DNA of 64,000 nt from Caballeronia sp. SL2Y3 (GTDB lineage: Bacteria; Pseudomonadota; Gammaproteobacteria; Burkholderiales; Burkholderiaceae). The notes below the pieces were generated by a model. That model saw only the letters and a program-made list of their open reading frames with translations, made no database searches and had not been told where the DNA came from. The position numbers and the translations under genes are program-made. The stretch covers positions 558,001-622,000 of the forward strand of contig NZ_CP084263.1 of NCBI RefSeq assembly GCF_022879575.1, in the 5' to 3' direction. Shown here in pieces: positions 44,038 through 51,551 of the stretch; position 1 is the stretch's first letter, and each line of letters starts with the position of its first letter.

Positions 44038-44743
44038 ACGACGCCAGCCGCGCCTTCGAACCGCCGCCTTTGCGCGGATGCGAGTTCGTCGTGGCGTTCA
44101 TCGCGAGTTGTCGCGCGATTGCGAGTTTCAGCGGTGTGCCGGTCGCGTCTGGATTGCTTCAAGCTTCCACTCGACGTCGCGTCTTGGCGATGCGTCTGCT
44201 CATACTTCTAACCGGTGTTAATCACGCCAGTCGCGCTTTCAAACCGCCGCCTCCGCACGATTCGAGCTCAAGTTGCCGTTGATAGCCCGCGCGAATTCCC
44301 GCGCCACGCTGACATGCCGATTGCTCGACCTCCCGCGAGCGTCGCATCGCGCAAGAAACTCGTGCAGCATGCAACGCATAACCGCCGTTCGCGACACCAG
44401 CGGCGCTTCCAAACCGCCGCCTTCGCGCGATCCAAATCCAAGTTGCCGTTGATAGCCCGCGCGACTCGCCGCGCGATCGCAAGCGCCGGCGGCGTGCCGC
44501 TCGTGTCCCGATTGACCGAGCTTTCCACCCGCATCGCATCGCGCGAGCACGTCGTGCAGGATGCAACGCGTAACGGCCGTTCACGAAACCAGCGGCGCTT
44601 TCAAACCGCCGCCTTCACGCAATTCGAGGTCAACGTCGCGTCAATAGCCGGCGCAATCCCAAGCATCCGCCGCCATGCTCAAACTTCCGGCGAGCTTCGA
44701 TCGCAGGGAACAAGCCGCGCAGCCCACAACGCGAAACCACCAC
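44038..44743 (-). pseudogene. Tandem array of degenerate histidine-kinase 3' ends
   Basis: Immediately downstream of the kinase stop (44744), the minus strand carries four decayed copies of the kinase C-terminal coding sequence. The anchor AACCGCCGCC (kinase 'GGGLEA' codons) recurs at 44059, 44242, 44412 and 44605, against 44766 in the intact gene; spacing is 161-193 bp. In one copy the minus strand still reads NRDTSGTPPALAIARR then VARAINGNL, matching NRDTGGTGLGLAIARQ and LARAMDATL of the kinase. Copies are frameshifted and diverged, so none is functional. Confidence 0.75.
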
Positions 44744-46087
44744 TCACACCACCAGCCGCGCCTCCAACCCGCCGCCCTCGCGCCCATGCAACGTCAACGT
44801 GGCGTCCATTGCCCGCGCGAGTTGCCGCGCAATCGCAAGTCCCAGTCCCGTGCCGCCCGTATCGCGATTGCGCGAGCTTTCCAGCCGCACGAAAGGCTCG
44901 AATACCGCTTCGAGCGACGCTTCCGGAATGCCCGGTCCGCGATCCATCACCGAGATGCACGCGCGGCCATCGGCGAGCGCCTTCATCTCGATCTCCGCCG
45001 CGCCCGAAAACTTCAGCGCATTGTCGACGAGATTGCCGACGATGCGCCGCAACGCCTGCGGTCGCGTCACCATCGCATGGCCGATGCGGCCTTCGAGCGA
45101 CACGCTCTTTCTCGCGTCGCGGTAGTCGTCGACGATGCTTTCGATCAGCGCATCCGGATCGATACGCACCGGCGCTTCCTGCGTGCCGTGCAAGGTCCGC
45201 GCGTACGTCACGCCTTCTTTCACGAGCGTTTCCATCTCCTGCAGGTCCTGCCGCAGCTTCGCGCCGGTCGCGGCGTCGTCCATCACGTCCACGCGCAGGC
45301 GCATGCGGGTGATCGGCGTTTGCAGATCGTGCGTGATGGCAGCGAGGATCTGCATGCGCTGCGCCATGTACATCGCGACGCGATCCTGCATCGCGTTGAA
45401 CGCCTTCGCCGCGCGCAGCACTTCGTCCGGGCCTTCTTCGGGCAGGCGCTGTCCCTTGAGATCGGGACCGAGCGTGTCGGCCGCCTGCGCCAGTTGCGCG
45501 AGCGGGCGCGTGGCCAGGCGCACCGCGAGCCAGCAACACGCAACGACCACGACAAGTTGCAACGCAAGCACGAAGGGCAGCCAGCTCGACAGCGGCGTGC
45601 CCTGCATCGGGCGCATGTCGATGGTGAGCGGCGAGCCGTCGGAGAGGCGCAAGTGAATCTGGAACCGTTCGGCGTGACCGGGCACCGCGTTCGCCGTCAG
45701 CGGATAACGCTTGCCGATGCCCTCGGCGATCGACTGCGCGAATCGCTCGGACAACGCGGCGTCCGGCGGCGCGCCGCTCACGCCCGGACCGAGTATGAAA
45801 TCGTACGTGCGCCGCGCGAGCCGCGGCAGCCACGCGGCGCGCTCGCCGGGCGGCAGATGATCCAGCAGCGCGACCGAACTCGCCACTTCGCGCTGGACGT
45901 AGCCCGTCATCACGTTCGTCATGCTCCGGTCGCGCTCGGTCATGGTGAGCCAGAACGCGGCCGCCTGCGCCACCGCGAGCCCGATCAGCAGGATGACGGC
46001 GAGCCGCGCGAAGAGCGTGCGCGGCAGGCGCAGCCACGCGGCGGCTGCCCGCGGCGCTTCGTCCGATACCCCGATGCGCGCGCTCAT
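44744..46087 (-). CDS. Sensor histidine kinase (EnvZ-like)
   Basis: A 447-aa kinase whose ATG overlaps the regulator's stop (ATGA). TM1 at about residues 27-47, a periplasmic domain of some 110 residues, TM2 near 172-192, HAMP, phospho-acceptor His in AAITHDLQTPITRMRLR, N-box 'RRIVGNLVDNALKFSG', G1 DRGPGIP and G2 'GTGLGLAIARQLAR'. All catalytic motifs are intact. Its last about 45 codons are the source of the degenerate repeats just downstream. The signal is unknown; neighbours suggest oxidative or thiol stress. Confidence 0.93.
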   Translation of the reverse strand: MSARIGVSDEAPRAAAAWLRLPRTLFARLAVILLIGLAVAQAAAFWLTMTERDRSMTNVMTGYVQREVASSVALLDHLPPGERAAWLPRLARRTYDFILGPGVSGAPPDAALSERFAQSIAEGIGKRYPLTANAVPGHAERFQIHLRLSDGSPLTIDMRPMQGTPLSSWLPFVLALQLVVVVACCWLAVRLATRPLAQLAQAADTLGPDLKGQRLPEEGPDEVLRAAKAFNAMQDRVAMYMAQRMQILAAITHDLQTPITRMRLRVDVMDDAATGAKLRQDLQEMETLVKEGVTYARTLHGTQEAPVRIDPDALIESIVDDYRDARKSVSLEGRIGHAMVTRPQALRRIVGNLVDNALKFSGAAEIEMKALADGRACISVMDRGPGIPEASLEAVFEPFVRLESSRNRDTGGTGLGLAIARQLARAMDATLTLHGREGGGLEARLVV

Positions 46088-46824
46088 GGCGTACCGCCGA
46101 GCGGCGTCACCGCCGCCGAGAACACATAGCCTTCGCTGCGCAGCGTCTTGATGTAGCGCGGCTCGCGCGCTTCGTCCTTCAGGCGCTGACGCAGGCGGCT
46201 CACGAGCAGATCGATGGAGCGGTCGAACGGATCGGCCTGACGGCCTTGCGTCAGATTGAGCAACTGATCGCGCGTGAGCACGCGCTGCGGATGATCCAGA
46301 AACACGCGCAGCAAGCGATATTCGGCGCCGGAGAGCGCGACCATCGTGCCGTCGGCATCGAGCAGATGGCGCGCGGTCGTGTCGAGCCGCCAGTCGCCGA
46401 AAGCCAGCACGGGTGCGGTCTCCGTCACCTGCATGCCGGGCGGCAGCATGCGCGTGCGGCGCAGAACGGAGCGCATGCGCGCGAGCAGTTCGCGCACGGC
46501 GAACGGTTTCGGCAGATAGTCGTCCGCGCCCATTTCGAGGCCGAGAATGCGATCGGCTTCCTCGTTGCGCGCGGTCAGCATGAGCACCGGAACGGAGCGG
46601 AACTTGCCCGCGCGCAATTCGCGGCATAGCACGAGTCCGTCTTCGCCCGGCAGCATCAGGTCGAGCACGATCAGATCCGGCGCGCCCTGTTCGAGCACGG
46701 CGCGCATCTGTCGGCCGTTGGCGGCAAGCGACACGCGCATGCCGTTCTTCTCCAGATACGTCGCGAGCAGTTCGCGGATGCCGCGGTCGTCGTCGACGAT
46801 CAGCATGTGGTCGGTGGTTTCCAT
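46084..46824 (-). CDS. OmpR/PhoB-family response regulator
   Basis: A 246-aa regulator. The receiver has the acidic pocket Asp11-13, phospho-acceptor Asp55 in 'DLIVLDLMLPGEDG', and KPF near residue 104. The C-terminal winged helix has 'LSGAEYRLLRVFLDHPQRVLTRDQLL' and 'IDLLVSRLRQRLKDE.. YIKTLRSEGYVF'. Partner of the overlapping kinase. Proteins of this class bind direct repeats 10-11 bp apart, as in the TGTATC elements nearby, making it the likely controller of this region. Confidence 0.94.
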   Translation of the reverse strand: METTDHMLIVDDDRGIRELLATYLEKNGMRVSLAANGRQMRAVLEQGAPDLIVLDLMLPGEDGLVLCRELRAGKFRSVPVLMLTARNEEADRILGLEMGADDYLPKPFAVRELLARMRSVLRRTRMLPPGMQVTETAPVLAFGDWRLDTTARHLLDADGTMVALSGAEYRLLRVFLDHPQRVLTRDQLLNLTQGRQADPFDRSIDLLVSRLRQRLKDEAREPRYIKTLRSEGYVFSAAVTPLGGTP

Positions 46825-46831
46825 CGATCGC

Positions 46832-46954
46832 TCATGGCTTCTTGCGCTTGAATTGCACCCGGGCGGGCGTGAGCAACAGGCACTGCACCGGATGCGCGAG
46901 TTCGGCCGCCAGTCCGCCCGCGAGGAAGGCGACGATTGCCAGCATGCGTTTCAC
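46832..46954 (-). CDS. 40-aa leader ORF of the two-component operon
   Basis: A frame from GTG 46954 with GGAG 8 nt upstream encodes MKRMLAIVAFLAGGLAAELA followed by HPVQCLLLTP and a basic end QFKRKKP. It has a hydrophobic signal-like or TM N-terminus and one Cys. It ends 7 bp before the response regulator ATG. The SD, start and spacing argue for translation; it may be a small membrane sensor-modulating protein or a leader peptide. Confidence 0.55.
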   Translation of the reverse strand: MKRMLAIVAFLAGGLAAELAHPVQCLLLTPARVQFKRKKP

Positions 46955-46981
46955 GGATGACTCCAGCGTTGACATGCAAGC

Positions 46982-47010
46982 TTTATAGCCCAGAACGCGC
47001 GCGGTTTCGA
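46982..47010 (-). promoter_or_regulatory. Candidate promoter of the two-component operon
   Basis: On the minus strand TCGAAA (47010-47005), a 17-bp spacer and TATAAA (46987-46982) fit a sigma-70 promoter about 28 bp upstream of the leader ORF. The TGTATC element at 47029 sits directly upstream of the -35, the right place for an OmpR-type activator. Confidence 0.5.
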
Positions 47011-47028
47011 CACACGGGCGGCGCGTTT

Positions 47029-47064
47029 TGTATCGCAGTGTATCCGCGGCTTTGCGCGATACAT
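47029..47064. promoter_or_regulatory. TGTATC composite element, two-component operon side
   Basis: TGTATC-GCAG-TGTATCC (47029-47045) with an inverted GATACAT at 47058-47064. This copy lacks the second block found at the three target promoters on its plus-strand side. It lies just upstream of the two-component promoter, so it may mediate autoregulation. Confidence 0.55.
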
Positions 47065-47132
47065 AGCGTTGCAGGCGTCGGTCATGCGTCGCTCATGCGT
47101 CGATCGAGCTGAGAAGCGCGCGGCGCCGCGTT

Positions 47133-47224
47133 TGTATCGGCATGTATCCGACGGCGGCCTGATACAGAGCGATTCGAAGAGGGCGCTCATCTGAAACATG
47201 GCGGATACACGAGCGCGTTTCAAT
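47133..47224 (+). promoter_or_regulatory. TGTATC composite element upstream of the DUF4148 triplet
   Basis: TGTATC-GGCA-TGTATCC (47133-47149), inverted GATACA at 47161-47166, and the second block GATAC-N4-GCGCG-TTTCAAT at 47204-47224, 71 bp after the first repeat. The second block differs from that at 43591 only in the 4 variable bases. Confidence 0.65.
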
Positions 47225-47351
47225 GGCGTCACGGCAGCAGACGGTGCAGACAACGCAAGTACACACGCAAGTACTGACGCAAATAACAGGCAATTGAGCG
47301 CGGGCCGGCACCTGATAAGCGTCGTCACTTTCAACCTCAAGGAGCTTAATC

Positions 47352-47570
47352 ATGAAGACCTCGATCATCGCTTTGTTCGTCGCCGCCAGCGCATTCGCGG
47401 GAGCCGCGCAAGCCGCAGTCAACGACAACGCGCCCGTGTCGCAGGATACGCAGTCCGCGGCGGTGCATCGCGTGATGGGCAAGACGCGCGCCGAAGTCCG
47501 CAGCGAACTCGTGCAGGCGCAGAAGAGCGGACAGATCGCGGCGCTGGCGAGTCTCTATCGCGGTAGCTGA
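47352..47570 (+). CDS. DUF4148-like exported mini-protein, copy 1
   Basis: A 72-aa protein with AAGGAG 8 nt before the ATG and a signal peptide MKTSIIALFVAASAFAGAAQ. The mature part has 'HRVMGKTRAEVRSELVQAQ', the core of DUF4148. Closest to the promoter element at 47133-47224. It differs from copies 2 and 3 at only a few residues around position 25-30 (NDNAPVS). Confidence 0.82.
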   Translation: MKTSIIALFVAASAFAGAAQAAVNDNAPVSQDTQSAAVHRVMGKTRAEVRSELVQAQKSGQIAALASLYRGS

Positions 47571-47639
47571 GTGACTGCGTTGCACATCGCCTGATTTCCA
47601 ATCATTCGAAGATCACTTCCAACCTCAAGGAGCTTAATC

Positions 47640-47858
47640 ATGAAAACCTCGATCATCGCTTTGTTCGTCGCCGCCAGTGCATTCGCAGGAGCCGCGCAAG
47701 CCGCAGTCAACGATACCGCGCCCGCGTCGCAGGATACGCAGTCGGCGGCGGTGCATCGCGTGATGGGCAAGACGCGCGCCGAAGTCCGCAGCGAACTCGT
47801 GCAGGCGCAAAAGAGCGGACAGATTGCGGCGCTGGCGAGTCTCTATCGCGGTAGCTGA
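47640..47858 (+). CDS. DUF4148-like exported mini-protein, copy 2
   Basis: Second 72-aa copy; differs from copy 1 mainly at NDTAPAS. Same SD and leader. The spacer before it shows no new promoter or TGTATC site, so it is probably expressed by read-through from the promoter of copy 1. Confidence 0.8.
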   Translation: MKTSIIALFVAASAFAGAAQAAVNDTAPASQDTQSAAVHRVMGKTRAEVRSELVQAQKSGQIAALASLYRGS

Positions 47859-47927
47859 GTGACTGCGTTGGGCATCGCCTGATTTCCAATCATTCGAAGA
47901 TCACTTCCAACCTCAAGGAGCTTAATC

Positions 47928-48146
47928 ATGAAAACCTCGATCATCGCTTTGTTCGTCGCCGCCAGCGCTTTTGCGGGAGCCGCGCAAGCCGCAGTCAACG
48001 ATATCGCGCCCGCGTCGCAGGATACACAGTCGTCGGCGGTGCATCGCGTCATGGGCAAGACGCGCGCTGAAGTCCGCAGCGAACTCGTGCAGGCGCAAAA
48101 GAGCGGACAGATTGCGGCGCTGGCGAGTCTCTATCGCGGTAGCTGA
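47928..48146 (+). CDS. DUF4148-like exported mini-protein, copy 3
   Basis: Third 72-aa copy, with NDIAPAS and one extra change (QSSAVHR for QSAAVHR). Same SD and leader. The spacer after it leads directly into the Ohr gene 47 bp later, suggesting that the triplet and Ohr form one transcript. Confidence 0.8.
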   Translation: MKTSIIALFVAASAFAGAAQAAVNDIAPASQDTQSSAVHRVMGKTRAEVRSELVQAQKSGQIAALASLYRGS

Positions 48147-48193
48147 AGACTCGCGCATCGCATCGCCTGATTTTCAAACATTCGAGGATCACC

Positions 48194-48613
48194 ATGACGA
48201 CACACATGGACACTGTGCTTTATACCGGCAAGACGCGCGTGACCGGAGGCCGCGAAGGACACGCGCGCAGCTCCGACGGCCGGCTCGACGTGAAGCTCTC
48301 GACGCCCGGCGCGGCGGGCGCGGGCACCAACCCCGAGCAGATGTTCGCAGCAGGCTGGTCGGCGTGTTTCATCGGCGCAATGCGCAAGGCCGCCGCCGTG
48401 TTGCAAGTGAAGCTGCCCGACGATACGGCCGTCGACGCTGAAGTGGATCTCGGCACGCACGACGGCGCGTACCTGCTGCGCGCGCGGCTTGCGGTCAGCC
48501 TGCCGGGCATCGACCGCGATACGGCGCACGCGATCGTCGAGGGCGCGCATCAGACCTGCCCGTACTCGAAGGCGACGCGCGGCAACATCGACGTGACGAT
48601 CACGGTTGTGTGA
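48194..48613 (+). CDS. ohr: Organic hydroperoxide resistance protein
   Basis: A 139-aa OsmC-fold peroxidase. The peroxidatic Cys is in 'AGWSACFIGAMRKAA' near residue 58 and the resolving Cys in 'HQTCPYSKATRGN' near residue 121. N-terminal 'VLYTGKTRVTGGREGHARSSDG' is Ohr-typical. It reduces organic peroxides using lipoylated proteins. The usual MarR-type repressor gene ohrR is not adjacent; here the gene follows the DUF4148 triplet instead, hinting at control by the two-component system. Confidence 0.93.
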   Translation: MTTHMDTVLYTGKTRVTGGREGHARSSDGRLDVKLSTPGAAGAGTNPEQMFAAGWSACFIGAMRKAAAVLQVKLPDDTAVDAEVDLGTHDGAYLLRARLAVSLPGIDRDTAHAIVEGAHQTCPYSKATRGNIDVTITVV

Positions 48614-48615
48614 GC

Positions 48616-48645
48616 GCGGCGGCGCGATGATGCGCTCGCCGCCGC
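48616..48645 (+). terminator. Hairpin after ohr
   Basis: GCGGCGGCG (48616-48624) and CGCCGCCGC (48637-48645) form a perfect 9-bp GC stem 2 bp after the ohr stop, with a 12-nt loop. No U-tract. Likely end of the stress-region transcript. Confidence 0.55.
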
Positions 48646-48771
48646 AACGCGCGAAAGCGGGCATGGCGCGTGCCTTGAGCGAGAACGGTCGTCGATTGCG
48701 CGGTCCGCGGTTGATGGGCGCGAGACGACCTGATATGTTCGCTTGAACCTCACTCAGCTCTCGGAGTCACG

Positions 48772-49290
48772 ATGCAGTCCAAGTTGCGCGAAGAAGATAT
48801 CCGAACCCGTGCCTATCTCCTCTGGGAGGCCGATGGCCGTCATTCCGGGCGCGATCACGTGTATTGGCAGCAGGCCATCGCTCAACTGAAGGAAGAAGGC
48901 GTCGCGCCGTCGCGCGATGCGGTCACCGACGAGCATGCGGGCTCGAGCGCAAAGAAGCCGGCGAAGGGCAAGAAGGGCGCTGCGGCCTCCGCGATCTCTG
49001 ATACTTCCGACACGTCCGAGGCCGACAAGAAGACGAAAGCCAAGACGAAGACGCCGTCGGTGAAGACCGCAGCGAAGACCGCGACCAAGACTGCGGCGAA
49101 GTCGGCCGCGAAGAAGCCAACGAAGGCGAAGGAACCGGCGACGGAAGCGAAGGCAAAGTCCGCCTCCGCTGCGAGCACGAGCGAACCGAAAGCCAAACGC
49201 GGCAGCAAGTCGGCGGAGGCCGAAGCTCCCAAGCCCGCGAAGAAGCCGCGCAGGACCAAGGCCGCCGAAGGGCAGGCCGAGTCGAACTAG
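48772..49290 (+). CDS. DUF2934 protein with histone-H1-like tail
   Basis: A 172-aa protein. The first 40 residues (IRTRAYLLWEADGRHSGRDH) are a DUF2934 domain, short and helical. The remaining about 120 residues are a Lys/Ala/Thr-rich tail with KKPAK, KTAAK and KKPTK repeats, like histone H1 or AlgP. It is likely a nucleoid-binding or nucleic-acid-binding protein; the DUF2934 role is unknown. The repetitive tail may vary between strains. Confidence 0.75.
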   Translation: MQSKLREEDIRTRAYLLWEADGRHSGRDHVYWQQAIAQLKEEGVAPSRDAVTDEHAGSSAKKPAKGKKGAAASAISDTSDTSEADKKTKAKTKTPSVKTAAKTATKTAAKSAAKKPTKAKEPATEAKAKSASAASTSEPKAKRGSKSAEAEAPKPAKKPRRTKAAEGQAESN

Positions 49291-49337
49291 GCCTGCGGCG
49301 AGCGTCCAATAGGCATAACGACGCGGGGCGCGGTTCG

Positions 49338-50537
49338 CTAAGCGTCCGCGCCGCTGCCGCGCCTGCTCACGATTGCCAACGCGACCGCGCCCAGCGCCAG
49401 CGCCGCAGCCGCGATCCAGAGCGCGTACGAGAACGATCCGGTTCGCTCGGCAATCGGCGCGGCGACGATCGGCCCGACGATCTGTCCGAGGCCATACGCG
49501 CCCGTCGCGTAGCCCATCAGGCCGGCTGCCGCATCGCCGCGCAAGCGGCGCGCTTCGCGCATGGCGAAGAGGGTGATCGCGGTGAATGGCAAGCCGAGCA
49601 GCACGGTGCCCGCGCCGAGTCCGATGGCGGTCGGCGACACGACGCCGAGACATATGCCCGCCGCCTGCACGAGATAGCACGCAGCCAGCAAGCGCCGGTT
49701 ATCCCATGCAATCGGCAGACGCGCGCCGAAGACCGCGCCCACCATCAGCGCCAGCCCGAACGCCGGCCAGAACAGATCGGGCCACGGCGACCCCGGCAAC
49801 GCGTGTCGCGCGATGACCGGCAGAAACGTCGCGGTGATGATGTAGCCGAAACCGGCGAGACCATACAGGCTGACGAGCCAGAACGCATCGCCACGGGTCG
49901 AGGCGTGCGCGGTGGCGCTTGCAGCGTGCGCGTGCCCGGAGGCCGGCGAAGGCGTCAGCGCGAATGCCTGCCAGATGAACGCGATCGCCACGGCCGAGCA
50001 CGCCGCGAAGCCCGCCCAGACCCACGGCGCGCTGACGCCGTACGCGGCAGCACCCGCGCCGAGCAGCCCTGTCGCAACGATGCCGACACCCGGTCCCGCG
50101 TAGATCACGCCGCTCATGCCGTGCGCGTTCAATTCCGCGAGGCGTCGCAGGCCCCATTGCGATGCGAACACGAACGCCCACGCGCTGACGACGCCCGCCG
50201 CGAAGCGGATCGCGGTCCACGCCCAGAAGGCGTGCACGACGCCCATCGCCAGCGTGAAGACGGCGGTCGTCACGAGCGCGAGCCGCACCATGCGGCCGTG
50301 ATCGACGCGGATCGCCGCGCACGTGAGCGCGCCGATCAGATATCCCGCGTAATTCGCCGATGCGAGCCATCCGCCCTGACGAATATCGAGCGCGCCGCTC
50401 TTGAGCATCAACGGCAAGAGCGGCGTGAACGCGAATCGACCGACGCCGAGCGCCACGGCGAGCGCGACGGCACAGGCGAGCGCGGCATCGCGCGCGGAAT
50501 GCTTTGACGGTGCGTGAGCTTCAGCAGACGTAGCCAT
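49338..50537 (-). CDS. YbfB/YjiJ-family MFS transporter
   Basis: A 399-aa, 12-TM protein. ATG 50537 is preferred over an upstream TTG. 'VALGVGRFAFTPLLPLML' and 'GWLASANYAGYLIGALTCA' are the hallmarks of the YbfB/YjiJ group. The function of the family is not firmly known; some members affect metabolite export. Divergent from a LysR gene with a strong inverted repeat between, so it is presumably that regulator's target. Confidence 0.85.
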   Translation of the reverse strand: MATSAEAHAPSKHSARDAALACAVALAVALGVGRFAFTPLLPLMLKSGALDIRQGGWLASANYAGYLIGALTCAAIRVDHGRMVRLALVTTAVFTLAMGVVHAFWAWTAIRFAAGVVSAWAFVFASQWGLRRLAELNAHGMSGVIYAGPGVGIVATGLLGAGAAAYGVSAPWVWAGFAACSAVAIAFIWQAFALTPSPASGHAHAASATAHASTRGDAFWLVSLYGLAGFGYIITATFLPVIARHALPGSPWPDLFWPAFGLALMVGAVFGARLPIAWDNRRLLAACYLVQAAGICLGVVSPTAIGLGAGTVLLGLPFTAITLFAMREARRLRGDAAAGLMGYATGAYGLGQIVGPIVAAPIAERTGSFSYALWIAAAALALGAVALAIVSRRGSGADA

Positions 50538-50582
50538 GAGGATCAAAAAAGACGAGCAGTCACCCGATGCTAGCTTGACCGC

Positions 50583-50613
50583 CGCATCTTGAAAAATGAA
50601 TAATCAAGATGCG
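50583..50613. promoter_or_regulatory. LysR-type operator between YbfB-like and LysR genes
   Basis: CGCATCTTG (50583-50591) and CAAGATGCG (50605-50613) are perfect 9-bp arms separated by 13 AT-rich bases. The repeat lies in the 87-bp divergent gap, 12 bp before the LysR start. Confidence 0.65.
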
Positions 50614-50624
50614 ATCAATCTCGG

Positions 50625-51506
50625 ATGCAGATCATGGACCTCGGCTCATTGGCGATTTTCCGGACTGTCGTGCGCGAAGCAGGCGTGACGAAAGCGGCGG
50701 CCAAGCTCGATCGCGTGCAGTCGAACGTGACCACGCGCATTCGCCAGCTGGAGGAGACGCTCGGCACCGAGCTTTTCGAGCGCAACGGCCGAAAGCTCGT
50801 GCTCACGCCCGCGGGCGAGACGCTGCTGCCCTACGCCGAACGCCTGCTGGCGCTGGCCGACGAAGCGCGTCACGCGGTGCGGGAAAACCGTCCGCAAGGG
50901 CGTTTGCGTCTCGGCACCATGGAAAGCACCGCCGCGAGCCGGCTGCCGCGCGTGCTGGCGGCCTACCATCAACGCTGGCCGGACGTGACGCTGGAACTGG
51001 CGACGGGCGTGACCCGCGCGCTCATCGACAGCGTGCGCGCCTATGAAGTCGATGCCGCCGTGCTCGCGCGTCCGATCGAGCCGAACGCGCTTCCCGCCGA
51101 ACAGTTCGAAACGGTTCCCGTGTTCGAGGAAGAACTCGTGCTGGTTACGCCGCGCGGGCAGCATCCGACCGCCATGGCGCAGCAGATCGCCGGGCTCACG
51201 CTCGTCGCGTTCGAGCGCGGCTGCGCGTATCGCGCGTATGCGATGCGCTGGTACGAGGAGCAAGGCATCCGGCCGGCGCGCGTGCTGGAGCTGGGTTCGT
51301 ATCACGCCATCGTCGCGTGCGTGTCAGCGGGCGCGGGCGTGGCTGTCGCGCCGCGCTCGGTGCTCGAACTGGCGGGACTGGCCGACGAAGTGGAACTGCA
51401 TTCGCTCGGCGATCTCGGCCGGGTGAGCACGCTGCTCGTGTGGCGCAAGGGGCACTTCTCGGCGGCGCTCGGCGCATTGCGCGACTTGCTGCTCGCGCGG
51501 TCGTGA
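50625..51506 (+). CDS. LysR-family regulator
   Basis: A 293-aa LTTR with HTH 'LAIFRTVVREAGVTKAAAKLDRVQSNVTTRIRQLE', the wording typical of the group next to YbfB-like or sulfur-related transporters. The first ATG 50625 or an ATG three codons on may be used. Divergent from the MFS gene. The effector domain contains the usual 'LGTMESTAASRLPRVLAAYHQRWPDVTLEL'. Effector unknown. Confidence 0.9.
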   Translation: MQIMDLGSLAIFRTVVREAGVTKAAAKLDRVQSNVTTRIRQLEETLGTELFERNGRKLVLTPAGETLLPYAERLLALADEARHAVRENRPQGRLRLGTMESTAASRLPRVLAAYHQRWPDVTLELATGVTRALIDSVRAYEVDAAVLARPIEPNALPAEQFETVPVFEEELVLVTPRGQHPTAMAQQIAGLTLVAFERGCAYRAYAMRWYEEQGIRPARVLELGSYHAIVACVSAGAGVAVAPRSVLELAGLADEVELHSLGDLGRVSTLLVWRKGHFSAALGALRDLLLARS

Positions 51507-51551
51507 GCGCCTACGCGTCGCCCGCGTCGCCCGCGCCGCCAGCGTCGCTCG

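Larger units (their letters stand above)
47325..48188 (+). repeat. 288-bp tandem triplication carrying DUF4148 genes
   Basis: Three units with start codons exactly 288 bp apart (47352, 47640, 47928). Each has the same leader (CAACCTCAAGGAGCTTAATC) and nearly identical coding sequence. The trailing spacer of unit 3 (TCGCCTGATTT..ATTCGAGGATCAC) is a diverged copy of the inter-unit spacers and forms the leader of the Ohr gene. Confidence 0.9.

Noticed and set aside
44222..44584. Frames in the kinase-repeat region as real genes
   Set aside because: They only join shifted pieces of decayed kinase 3' ends; no SD or consistent frame.
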